A stretch of 33,196 nt of DNA from Alphaproteobacteria bacterium MarineAlpha2_Bin1. Lineage in GTDB: Bacteria > Pseudomonadota > Alphaproteobacteria > SHVP01. The DNA lies in contig PTLN01000007.1 of assembly GCA_002938125.1 (NCBI GenBank), positions 1-33,196 on the forward strand, read 5' to 3'. This document shows positions 1 to 7,916 of this stretch, piece by piece. Positions within the stretch are counted from its first letter, which is position 1, and each line of letters opens with the position of its first letter. A program made the translations under genes and the position numbers. Below the pieces are notes generated by a model, which saw only the letters and a list, made by a program, of their open reading frames with translations, did not search any database and was not told the DNA's origin.

Positions 1-1688
1 TCCAAAATAAACCCTGCTATTTCTTTCCCTTTGTTAATTATCTTTATTGAAGCATTAATAATGGCAGAACCAGCTATACTTACAGATCTTGAACCAAAGG
101 TCCCGAAACCTTTTGATATTAAATCAGTATCACCTTGATGAAACGATATATTTTCTATTCTTACTCCAAGTTTTTGTGCGACAATCTGTTTGAATACAGT
201 TTCATGACCTTGTCCATGAGAATGAGTGCCAACGAAAAGTTCTATCTTACCTTTTGAATTAACTTTTAAGTGCGCATCCTCTTCGCCCATAGCAGCTGAT
301 CTTTCAATAACATTGGCAATTCCAAAACCCCTTAATTTATTTTTTTTCTCAGATTCCTCCCTTCTTATATTAAAATTAACATAATCTGAGTAAGAAAGAG
401 CCTTTTCTAAATTATCTAAAAAATTCCCAGAATCATACTCAAAAACTAGACCTGTTTTATATGGAATCAAGTCTTTAGTTATAGTATTAATTTTCCTTAA
501 AAAAGCTGGATCTAAATTAAGCTTAAAAGCCGCATGATCAATAATTCTTTCTATTGCAAAACTTGCCTCTGGTCTTCCTGCACCTCTATAGGCTGAAGTA
601 GGTATAGTATTTGTAAAGACTCCTTTTACGTTTACATATATTGCTTTAGTTTTATATACTCCAGCCAATCCACCCAAATTCGCAGTTGGAGGTGATGATC
701 CTCCAGAAGATATAAATGCTCCAAGAGCAGCAAGAGTACTTACTTTCAATGACAAAAATTTATAATTTTCATCTAAAGCTATTGATACTTTGGTATAATT
801 ATCTCTAGCTTGATCATCACCTAAGAATCCCTCTGACCTTTCACTGCTCCATTTAACTGGTAAACCTAAAAGTTTAGAAAACCACATAACTAGTGGCATT
901 TCTGGGTAAATACTTGATCTCATTCCAAAAGCACCTCCCATATCAGGACTGACAACCCTTACTTTCGACTCTAAAATATTAAAAATATTATTAGAAAAAA
1001 TTTTTTTTAAGTTGTGCGGAGCTTGTGTGCCAGAATATAAAGTAAACTTATCTAAATTTTTATCGTAAAGGCCTATAGCCGACCTATTCTCCATTGGTGC
1101 AGCATAAACTCTACTTATTTCGTGATCTATTTCAAATGTGTACTTTGCTTTTCTAAATAATTGATTCACATTCTCCTCATCTCCTAAGTCAAAGTTAAAT
1201 GAAATATTATCCTTACATTCTTTCCACACTTTTGGAGACTCAGTCTTTATAGCTTCTTTAATATCTGTTACAGCTTCTAAATTATCAAATTCGATTTTAA
1301 CATAATCTGATGCAGATTTTGCAATATGAATACTTTTAGCAAGTATACAAACGATTGGTTGACCAGTATAAACAACTTTTTTATCAGCTAGTACATATCT
1401 TGGTGGCTTAAACATTGGTTCTTTATCAGATTTAGTATAATTTCCAAATGAAGGTAATGGATTGATATATTTTTTTATATCATTAAAAGTATAGATACCT
1501 AAAACACCATCAATTTTTAATGCATCAGAATAATAAATGTTTTTTATAATTGCAGAGGAGTGATTAGACCTTAAAACATACATATGAGCTGTTTCTAAAA
1601 AAGAAATATCATCTGTGTATTCTCCCAAGCCTTTTAAGAACTTGTCATCTTCAACTCTTTGAATAGGTTTTCCTAGTGAGTCCGCCAT
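1..1688 (-). CDS. Xanthine dehydrogenase/CoxL-family molybdopterin-binding subunit (form II), 3' end cut by window
   Basis: Absent from the ORF track because no stop lies in the window; I translated it from the minus strand. It starts at ATG 1688 and stays open for 562 codons to the window edge. Visible motifs are a GKPIQRVED-like N-terminus, MGGAFGMRSS (Mo-cofactor contact), AYRGAGRPEA near residues 366-374, and GTHSHGQGHETVF. AYRGAGR is the active-site-loop signature of form-II CoxL-like proteins; true aerobic CO dehydrogenases (form I) carry AYRCSFR. It is therefore a large subunit of a Mo-containing hydroxylase of unknown substrate, not demonstrably a CO dehydrogenase. The C-terminal ~200 residues, with the usual catalytic Glu, lie outside. 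Its ATG is only 5 bases after the tonB stop, so it probably shares the B12-operon transcript. FeS and FAD subunits are not in the window. Confidence 0.9.
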   Translation of the reverse strand, partial: MADSLGKPIQRVEDDKFLKGLGEYTDDISFLETAHMYVLRSNHSSAIIKNIYYSDALKIDGVLGIYTFNDIKKYINPLPSFGNYTKSDKEPMFKPPRYVLADKKVVYTGQPIVCILAKSIHIAKSASDYVKIEFDNLEAVTDIKEAIKTESPKVWKECKDNISFNFDLGDEENVNQLFRKAKYTFEIDHEISRVYAAPMENRSAIGLYDKNLDKFTLYSGTQAPHNLKKIFSNNIFNILESKVRVVSPDMGGAFGMRSSIYPEMPLVMWFSKLLGLPVKWSSERSEGFLGDDQARDNYTKVSIALDENYKFLSLKVSTLAALGAFISSGGSSPPTANLGGLAGVYKTKAIYVNVKGVFTNTIPTSAYRGAGRPEASFAIERIIDHAAFKLNLDPAFLRKINTITKDLIPYKTGLVFEYDSGNFLDNLEKALSYSDYVNFNIRREESEKKNKLRGFGIANVIERSAAMGEEDAHLKVNSKGKIELFVGTHSHGQGHETVFKQIVAQKLGVRIENISFHQGDTDLISKGFGTFGSRSVSIAGSAIINASIKIINKGKEIAGFIL

Positions 1689-1693
1689 ACTAA

Positions 1694-2455
1694 TCAACCG
1701 GATTTCAATTGGAATGTTATTGGAACTTTTATTTTAGTTGGCAAAAGTATACCAGAAGCCTGAAATTTTTTATTTTTTATTTTTCTTGCTGCTTTTAATG
1801 CAGCTAAGTCTAATATCTTGTAACCACTTGAAGTATCTAAACTAACTTTAATAATTTTCATTGAACTATCTATGCTTAAACTGAGTATTACTTTTCCTTC
1901 AATACCTCTCAACCTAGCAAACCGAGGATATTCAGGTGTAATTTGAATTTCATTAAATTTTTTGACCTTGTAATTCAAATGATGACTATCTATTGAAATT
2001 AGTCTAATTTTTTTTGGAATTGATACCGTGCTTATATAAGAATTATTTATTTCAGAGAAATTGAATATATTTTTATTTTCTTTTAAAGTTCTGATTTTTA
2101 TTTTTTTTTGATTTTTCTCTGTTCCGTCAAAATAAAAATCATGAGATTCAAAATTTAACAAATCATCTTGTTTTACTTTTTTAAATACCTGTTTTTTATT
2201 AAAAACAGTATCTTTTACTACTTTCAACTTAGATTCCTTATTAATTATTTTTTTTGTAGTTTTTAAATATTTATTATTTAGAGTAGATTTATCAACAAAT
2301 TTTTTTTGCTTATCTTCAATTAAATTTACAACTACAGGTATATGATTTACGGTGCCTATACTTTTTTTATTATATGAATAAAAAATTACCAAAATAATTA
2401 ACATGTGCACAGACAAAGAAAAAAATAAAAATTTTTTACTAATACAATTTCTCAT
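1694..2455 (-). CDS. tonB: TonB-family energy transducer
   Basis: A 253-residue protein with an N-terminal membrane anchor (about residues 9-27), a long Lys-rich linker that would span the periplasm, and a C-terminal TonB domain: PEYPRFARLRGIEGKVILSLSID followed by LDLAALKAARKIK. TonB carries proton-motive energy from the inner membrane to TonB-dependent outer-membrane receptors. The linker is Lys/Asn-rich rather than the classical Pro-Lys repeat, which fits the AT-rich genome. It lies 4 bases after btuD in the B12-uptake operon and so is presumably the transducer for the BtuB-type receptor encoded at the head of that operon. No exbB or exbD is in the window. Confidence 0.9.
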   Translation of the reverse strand: MRNCISKKFLFFSLSVHMLIILVIFYSYNKKSIGTVNHIPVVVNLIEDKQKKFVDKSTLNNKYLKTTKKIINKESKLKVVKDTVFNKKQVFKKVKQDDLLNFESHDFYFDGTEKNQKKIKIRTLKENKNIFNFSEINNSYISTVSIPKKIRLISIDSHHLNYKVKKFNEIQITPEYPRFARLRGIEGKVILSLSIDSSMKIIKVSLDTSSGYKILDLAALKAARKIKNKKFQASGILLPTKIKVPITFQLKSG

Positions 2456-2459
2456 TCTT

Positions 2460-3203
2460 TTAACTCAAAATTAATTTATTTCCATCATATTCTACCGCAA
2501 AAATTTCTTTAAGATTTTTATTATCTAGAGATATATGCGGCCTATCATTAAAAATAACTTTACCATCTCTAATTACAACAACATTGTCACAAAATCTTCT
2601 CGCTAAATCTAAGTCGTGCATTATTATTATAGCTCCCATCCCAGACTTAACCCTCTTTAATATTAATTCCAGTATATTTAACTGATAATAAGGATCAAGA
2701 GACGAAACAGGTTCGTCCGCTAACAAAAAGTTTGGGTTTCCAACTAATGCTCGGGCTAGGCACACTCTAGACCTCTCACCAGTCGATAATATATTTACTG
2801 ATTTCAATGCAAATTTTTTTAGATTTAACTCTTCTATAATTGAGTTAACCCTTTTATCCTTTTTTTTATTATTTAACTCTTTGTCAGGAAAGGGTATAAG
2901 GCCTGCCATTATTACATTGTATACAGAAAGGGGCCAAGCAATTGTTATTTCTTGAGGTAGATATGAAATTTTCTTTGCTAGATCTAATCTACTATATTTT
3001 TTGTAATTTCTATTATTATAGCAAATGGATCCAGAATAAGTGGTTAAAATATTTGCAATAATTTTTAGTATAGTGGTTTTTCCAGAACCATTTGGACCTA
3101 CTATTCCAGTTAAAACGCCAGAACGAAATAAAATATTTATTTCTGATAAAATATTTTTTTTACGAATATCCAAACTAACTCTATCCATTAATATCTCTGT
3201 CAT
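2460..3203 (-). CDS. btuD: ABC transporter ATP-binding protein, cobalamin-type
   Basis: A 247-residue ATPase of the FecE/BtuD group. Walker A GPNGSGKTT is at residues 36-44, the Q-loop Gln near 84, the signature LSTGE at 139-143, Walker B FLLADE at 159-164 and the switch His in IIIMHD at 196. All catalytic elements are intact and length is normal. It would power cobalamin import through the inner membrane with the permease encoded just upstream. The start ATG overlaps the permease stop as ATGA, the usual sign of translational coupling. B12 specificity comes from context (riboswitch and btuB-like receptor), because the ATPase alone does not distinguish B12 from iron-siderophore systems. Confidence 0.9.
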   Translation of the reverse strand: MTEILMDRVSLDIRKKNILSEINILFRSGVLTGIVGPNGSGKTTILKIIANILTTYSGSICYNNRNYKKYSRLDLAKKISYLPQEITIAWPLSVYNVIMAGLIPFPDKELNNKKKDKRVNSIIEELNLKKFALKSVNILSTGERSRVCLARALVGNPNFLLADEPVSSLDPYYQLNILELILKRVKSGMGAIIIMHDLDLARRFCDNVVVIRDGKVIFNDRPHISLDNKNLKEIFAVEYDGNKLILS

Positions 3204-4219
3204 GCTTGTATGCGCTTTATATAAAAAATTAAATAGATAAAGAACGGGGCGCCAATTATTGCTGTTACTACTCCTATTTGTAACTCTGGGTTGATATCTA
3301 AAAGTCTAATAAAAATATCCGCTAATAATAACATAATAGCACCACCTATTCCTGAAGGTAAAAGTAACTTTTCAGGATTATAATTGTATAGAGGCCTTAA
3401 TAAATGTGGAACAACCAAACCAATAAAACCTATTCCGCCCGTAATAGAAACAACCGAACCAATTGATAGAGCTGATCCAATTATTATTTTACTTCTAAAT
3501 ATTCTTAAATCTAACCCCATAGATTGAGCTGTCTCTTCCCCAAGTGAAAGGGCAGTAAACCATTTTTTTGAAAATATAATAATTATCCAACCTAAAACAG
3601 TAATTGGTGTAATCATTAAAACATGATTAAGATTTTTATCAGCTAGTGATCCCAAAAGCCAAAACATTATTTCATATGCTGCATATGGACTAGGAGATAA
3701 ATTTAATGTCAGAGATGTTAATGCTGATGAGAATGAACTGATTGCAACACCTGTCAAAATAATTACAAGAGTACTAACATTACTTTGAATTATAAAAAAA
3801 ATAACCATAACTGCAATTATTGCTCCAATAATTCCCCCTAATGGTAATGCAAAGAAAAAAATATTTGCAAGACCAAAGTAAAAAATAATTACCGATCCTA
3901 AACCTGCAGAGGAAGTAACACCTATAATACTTGGATCAGCCAATGGATTCCTAAACAGACCTTGCATAGCTGCTCCACAAATACCAAGTGAAAAACCAGC
4001 TATAAGCGCTAAAATAGTTCTTGGGAGTCTTATTTCTAAAATTAATACTCTTATTAATTCTTTAACATCATTAGATTTATCAGATAATAATAGTTCAATT
4101 AAATTTATCTTTCCAAATAATACAGAAAATACTAGAAGAAAAATTAAAATAAAAAATAGTATTATTGTTAAAAGATTATTAAAAAAGTCATCCGCATTTA
4201 AAAATTTGAACTTAGTCAT
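3200..4219 (-). CDS. btuC: FecCD-family ABC permease, cobalamin-type
   Basis: A 339-residue polytopic membrane protein of the FecCD/BtuC family. Hydrophobic segments run throughout, with the family motif RLPRTILALIAGFSLGICGAAMQGLFRNPLADPSIIG near residues 63-100 and a conserved GGIGFIGLVVPHLLRP region near the C-terminus. It would form the inner-membrane channel as a homodimer and receive B12 from the periplasmic binding protein. The start is 4 bases after the btuF stop and the stop overlaps the btuD start. A ferric-siderophore permease would look very similar; the cobalamin riboswitch upstream decides the call. Confidence 0.92.
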   Translation of the reverse strand: MTKFKFLNADDFFNNLLTIILFFILIFLLVFSVLFGKINLIELLLSDKSNDVKELIRVLILEIRLPRTILALIAGFSLGICGAAMQGLFRNPLADPSIIGVTSSAGLGSVIIFYFGLANIFFFALPLGGIIGAIIAVMVIFFIIQSNVSTLVIILTGVAISSFSSALTSLTLNLSPSPYAAYEIMFWLLGSLADKNLNHVLMITPITVLGWIIIIFSKKWFTALSLGEETAQSMGLDLRIFRSKIIIGSALSIGSVVSITGGIGFIGLVVPHLLRPLYNYNPEKLLLPSGIGGAIMLLLADIFIRLLDINPELQIGVVTAIIGAPFFIYLIFYIKRIQA

Positions 4220-4223
4220 TGTG

Positions 4224-5042
4224 TTATTTAATTAACTCTTTAATTATTTTTGTTGAATAAGGACCACTACAGTTCATTAATTTTTTATTTAAATTTAGAA
4301 CTTCTCCTTTTTTTACTATATACTTTATAACAGAATGGTTTAAGAATTCTTGAGACAAAGACACCGAATCGCTATAACTATCTTCTATAATAACAACTTC
4401 AGGATCTGAATAAAGGATTTGTTCAAGACTAATCCTGCCATAGGAACTAATATTTAAATTACTAGTTACATTAGTATAACCTATTTCTTTAAGAATACCC
4501 CCTACAAGTGTATCTTCTCCAGTAACATAGCCATTTGGACTTATGATAATAACTTTTTTATTTTCTTTTCTTTTACTATAATTAAAAAATTTTTTTATTT
4601 CATTATCAATTTTATTTACTAATTCTAATCCCTTTTTTTCTCTATGTAGTAATTTAGCAATGAGATAAACTTGTTCTTTAATTTGTTTAAAATTTTTTGC
4701 ATCAGATATATTTACAACTTTATAATTCAATTTTTGCAATAGGCTTACTGTGGCAATCGAGGATCCCAGTCCTGCAAAAATTATATCCGGATCTTGTCTA
4801 ATAATCTCTTCTGCGCGCCCATTATTTAATTTAATATCTAATATTTTATCTGATATAAAAGAAATATTTTTATCTTTTGACATATAACTGAGTGAGGTAA
4901 TTTGATTTTTGTTTGCAATTAAATATAAATATTGATCCGTACATAAATTTATTGATGCAGCTGTAATATTATTAGCATTTAAAGTATTTATTATAGCAAC
5001 TAAATACATTGACAAAGATAGAAATAAAAAAAAATTTACCAT
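4224..5042 (-). CDS. btuF: Periplasmic cobalamin-binding protein of ABC transporter
   Basis: A 272-residue substrate-binding protein with an N-terminal signal peptide (hydrophobic residues about 3-22). It begins its mature domain with ASINLCTDQYLYLIA and ITSLSYMS, typical of alphaproteobacterial BtuF-like proteins encoded beside B12 receptors. It then shows the two-lobed type III binding-protein pattern (RAEEIIRQDPDIIFAG, ISLEQILYSDPEVVII). It would carry cobalamin from the outer-membrane receptor to the permease. The ATG lies inside the last codons of the receptor gene (7-base overlap), indicating coupled translation. Ligand identity is inferred from the operon and riboswitch. Confidence 0.88.
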   Translation of the reverse strand: MVNFFLFLSLSMYLVAIINTLNANNITAASINLCTDQYLYLIANKNQITSLSYMSKDKNISFISDKILDIKLNNGRAEEIIRQDPDIIFAGLGSSIATVSLLQKLNYKVVNISDAKNFKQIKEQVYLIAKLLHREKKGLELVNKIDNEIKKFFNYSKRKENKKVIIISPNGYVTGEDTLVGGILKEIGYTNVTSNLNISSYGRISLEQILYSDPEVVIIEDSYSDSVSLSQEFLNHSVIKYIVKKGEVLNLNKKLMNCSGPYSTKIIKELIK

Positions 5043-6973
5043 ATTTTCTTAAACCCAAGATGCAAAGATCTATCTTGGCCCTTAAAACCATCAGCAACTT
5101 CATAATTATTATCTGTCAAATTGTATATTTTACCATATATTGTAAGATTATCATTTACTTTATAATTTGTTACAATGTTTGATACTATATAACCTCCTCT
5201 GTAAACTGACCCCCCATTAAACCCTACATCACTTGTTTTACCTATATATTTAATTGTATTAATAATTTCTAATTTCTCTAAAGGGAATACTTCTAAATTA
5301 AAATCAACCTTATGTTTTGGTCTTCTCAAAAGAGCTGTACCAGATTCTTTATTTTCTGCTGAAGTAAATGTATGTGAAAGATTAATTTTAATTTTTTTGT
5401 TTGGAATTATTGTTGCCTGTGTTTCTATTCCATTTATTTTCGCATTAAGAGAATGGATTGGTACTGTAGGAAAACCTGAGGCTACAATTAGATCATCAAT
5501 TTTGGTATCAAAATAGGTAATACCTAAGAATAAATTATCATCAAATAATTGTGAATCAAAACCTAGTTCCCAGCTTTTTGATTTTTCAGGGGAAAGATCT
5601 CTATTGCCTCTAAAACTATCGCCAAAGGCAGTCGTCGAGCTTCCAAAAAGCTCAAAAAGTGCTGGTGCTCTAAAACCAGTTCCGTAAGCACCTCTTAGCC
5701 TAGTGTTAATTGAATTTATATAAAAAACTGGGCTAAATCTATACGTAAAATCACCTTTAAATCTTTTATTTTTATCATACCTTAGATCTCCAATAATATG
5801 AAAATATTCAGAGAAACTAAAAGTATCCTGTAAGAAAACTGTTTTTGTTACTGATGTTTCTGAGCTTGATCCTTCGATTATAAATCCACTAAAATCTGCG
5901 AATTGTGTATTATCTTGCTTTTCATGTTCATACTCAAACCCAAGGCTCAAAATATGATCTTCAAAGAAAAGTATGTCACTCCTTAAGTTCAGTTTTACTC
6001 TTTCACCATCATCAAGAGTTGACTGAAAAGTATTAGATAATTGATCAGGATAGTTAAAAAATTCTCTATTAATTTTACTTAGATTCACAGAAAAAATATT
6101 ATTAACGAAACCATCAAATATAAATGAGGATACTTCTAATTTAGTAAAATATTGTGTGGAGGTAGAGTTTGCATCGGGATCTTCAGCAGTTGGATCTAAT
6201 TCAGCTTTAGTATCAAAATAATGAAATATAAAATTTAAATCAGTAGAATCATACAAATCTAAATTCAATCTTAATGAACCAGAGACATTTTCAAAAGAAT
6301 CTTTCTCATCAAAAGTTCCCGCGCCTCTGAACCTTGAAGACGTTATGGAGTCACCGTCTGAAGCATTAAAACTTAGAGAACTTATAAACTTTATTCTTTG
6401 AAATACTCTTGAAATCTCTAAATTTTCTCTGTGAGAGGAATTTGTGCCTAGACTCATTTTATATGTGAAATAATTTGCTGAAGGAACTGGAGTAATAATA
6501 TTTACAACACCACCTATTGCTTCAGAACCATATGTTGACGCTTGTGAACCTCTTAAAACTTCTAACCGATCAATCATGCCTAAAAATACATTTCCATAAT
6601 CAAATGCTCCACTGGACGCACTAGGGTCACCCATCTCAATACCATCAATCAAAATTAGTGAATGATTAGAATTAGTTCCTCTAATAAATATTGAAGTCTG
6701 ATGTCCCATATTACCAATAGAAACCCTATTCAGACCCGGAACTTGAGAGAGAGCCTCAGATAGATCAGTAAACTGCATTTTATCAATTTCTATACTATCA
6801 ATTATACTAATAGGACTTCCAATTTTTTTGGAGGGTGTATTTATTCTTGTAGCTGTAACAAAAATTTCTTCAGGTATGTAATATTCCTCTGCAATAGCAA
6901 ATTTAGTAATATAAACAGAGGCTATTAAGATAAAAATAAACTGATAATAGAATAGACATTTTTTAGAGAACAT
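5036..6973 (-). CDS. btuB: TonB-dependent outer-membrane cobalamin receptor
   Basis: A 645-residue TonB-dependent receptor. It has an N-terminal signal peptide ending near AIA/EE, a TonB box EEIFVTATR at residues 35-43, and a plug domain from about 45 to 162 with the characteristic SIFIRGTNSNHSLILIDG and RGSQASTYGSEAIGGVVNIITP. A beta-barrel follows to an aromatic C-terminal residue (Trp), as outer-membrane proteins need for assembly. It would bind B12 at the cell surface and import it with TonB energy. It is the first gene of the operon, just downstream of a cobalamin riboswitch, which supports the BtuB call over a siderophore receptor. Confidence 0.93.
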   Translation of the reverse strand: MFSKKCLFYYQFIFILIASVYITKFAIAEEYYIPEEIFVTATRINTPSKKIGSPISIIDSIEIDKMQFTDLSEALSQVPGLNRVSIGNMGHQTSIFIRGTNSNHSLILIDGIEMGDPSASSGAFDYGNVFLGMIDRLEVLRGSQASTYGSEAIGGVVNIITPVPSANYFTYKMSLGTNSSHRENLEISRVFQRIKFISSLSFNASDGDSITSSRFRGAGTFDEKDSFENVSGSLRLNLDLYDSTDLNFIFHYFDTKAELDPTAEDPDANSTSTQYFTKLEVSSFIFDGFVNNIFSVNLSKINREFFNYPDQLSNTFQSTLDDGERVKLNLRSDILFFEDHILSLGFEYEHEKQDNTQFADFSGFIIEGSSSETSVTKTVFLQDTFSFSEYFHIIGDLRYDKNKRFKGDFTYRFSPVFYINSINTRLRGAYGTGFRAPALFELFGSSTTAFGDSFRGNRDLSPEKSKSWELGFDSQLFDDNLFLGITYFDTKIDDLIVASGFPTVPIHSLNAKINGIETQATIIPNKKIKINLSHTFTSAENKESGTALLRRPKHKVDFNLEVFPLEKLEIINTIKYIGKTSDVGFNGGSVYRGGYIVSNIVTNYKVNDNLTIYGKIYNLTDNNYEVADGFKGQDRSLHLGFKKIW

Positions 6974-7024
6974 AAATATCCGCCCACAAGTAATAATTTA
7001 AAGTATTACCTCTACGGATATCCG
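6974..7024 (-). promoter_or_regulatory. Candidate translational expression platform of the B12 riboswitch
   Basis: On the minus strand, ATATCCG (7021-7015) can pair with CGGATAT (6982-6976), which ends 3 bases before the btuB ATG. Between them AGGTAATA (7011-7004) pairs with TATTACTT (6995-6988) around an 8-base loop. Together they form one long interrupted hairpin that would bury the region just before the start codon. The upstream arm is also part of the perfect palindrome CGGATATCCG (7015-7024), giving an alternative pairing. There is no run of U after the stem, so translational control fits better than a terminator. Folding is inferred by eye. Confidence 0.5.
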
Positions 7025-7059
7025 CACTTCTGAAACACCCCGTTCATTAGTTGGGCAAT

Positions 7060-7200
7060 TTGTACGGCAGGTCTCCTGGCTTATGGATAATCACTTTATA
7101 TTCTGCCTTCCCAGTTTCCCAGTGGCTAAATACGAAATAAAGCTAACCAAACACAGTTGCGGGGACAGCCACGGAATAATTTTTACCGTGTTCCCTTTTA
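7060..7200 (-). promoter_or_regulatory. Cobalamin (adenosylcobalamin-class) riboswitch aptamer
   Basis: The minus strand carries the conserved cobalamin aptamer core in order: GGGAACACGGT...ATTCCGTGGCTGTCCCCGCAACTGT, then GCCACTGGGAAACTGGGAAGGC, then the B12 box AGCCAGGAGACCTGCC. These blocks and their spacing are diagnostic of the cobalamin riboswitch family. The RNA lies in the leader of the btuB-btuF-btuC-btuD-tonB operon, about 90 bases before the btuB ATG. In known members, B12 binding lowers expression of the downstream uptake genes. Confidence 0.96.
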
Positions 7201-7225
7201 ATTTTTGTTAAAAACCGCTATATTT

Positions 7226-7254
7226 AATTTTATAAAAAATTAATTTTAAGTCAA
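7226..7254 (-). promoter_or_regulatory. Possible sigma-70 promoter for the B12 operon
   Basis: TTGACT on the minus strand (7254-7249) is a good -35 match upstream of the riboswitch. The -10 is not clear: TATAAA (7234-7229) gives a 14-base spacer, and the hexamer at 17 bases is a poor match in an all-A/T stretch. Position is right for a transcript starting just before the aptamer. Confidence 0.35.
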
Positions 7255-7280
7255 GCACTATTAATATTAAGTGTTTTTGT

Positions 7281-7284
7281 GGAG
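7281..7284 (+). promoter_or_regulatory. Ribosome binding site that decides the hupE start
   Basis: GGAG lies 7 bases before TTG 7292, whereas GTG 7271 (the ORF-track start) has only AT-rich DNA upstream and lies near the divergent promoter region. Confidence 0.6.
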
Positions 7285-7291
7285 CAGGTTA

Positions 7292-7909
7292 TTGATAATA
7301 AAAAAAATTTTATTTTTTTTAGTAATTATACCTAGTTTATTTGTAACAAAAATATCTTCAGCTCACCATTTTATAGAAGGCGAAGTCCCTAGAAACCTTC
7401 TACAAGGTCTTATCTCAGGAATTGCTCATCCAGTAATTGGATTAGATCATTTATTTTTTCTAATTTTTACCTCTCTTATTGTTTATTTTATATTCAAAAA
7501 AAATTTCTTTATTTTTTTATTTATATTTTCAACAATTTTAGGAAGTTTTATATCTATCTTTAATATAAGTTTTCCATTATTAGAACTGTCAATAATTGTT
7601 TCCATATTACTTGTAGGATTTTCTTTCTTCATTTATAAAAGTATCCCAAGTTTCGTTATACTTATTTCGTTTATTATATTTGGCATTCTTCATGGAAGCG
7701 CTTATGGTAAAACAATTATTGATGCGTCGGTACAAATCCAAATATCCTATATTCTTGGTTTTACTTTAATTCAATTTATAATATGTCTACTTAGCTTTTC
7801 GTTGGTTAAATTATTTGTTAATACGGAATCAAAAGAAAATTTTAGCCGATATATAATCGGATCACTAAACATTAGTGCTGGGGCACTAATGTTATATATT
7901 TATTTTTAG
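7292..7909 (+). CDS. hupE: HupE/UreJ-family metal permease (probable cobalt/nickel uptake)
   Basis: A small polytopic membrane protein with the family signature HPVIGLDHLFFLI and a second conserved HGSAYG. Both His-rich motifs are thought to bind Ni or Co in HupE/UreJ proteins. The ORF track starts it at GTG 7271, but a GGAG at 7281-7284 sits 7 bases before an in-frame TTG at 7292. That start gives a clean signal-like N-terminus, IIKKILFFLVIIPSLFVTKISSAHHF (cleavage after SSA), and 205 residues. I prefer 7292. It is divergent from the riboswitch-controlled B12 operon. HupE genes are known companions of B12 regulons, so a cobalt role is reasonable, but specificity is inferred. Its 3' end nearly abuts the convergent RND gene. 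Confidence 0.82.
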   Translation: MIIKKILFFLVIIPSLFVTKISSAHHFIEGEVPRNLLQGLISGIAHPVIGLDHLFFLIFTSLIVYFIFKKNFFIFLFIFSTILGSFISIFNISFPLLELSIIVSILLVGFSFFIYKSIPSFVILISFIIFGILHGSAYGKTIIDASVQIQISYILGFTLIQFIICLLSFSLVKLFVNTESKENFSRYIIGSLNISAGALMLYIYF

Positions 7910-7916
7910 AATTCGC

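Noticed and set aside
1-1688. Aerobic carbon monoxide dehydrogenase large subunit (coxL)
   Set aside because: The active-site loop is AYRGAGR, not the AYRCSFR of proven CO dehydrogenases, and no coxM/coxS neighbours are visible.
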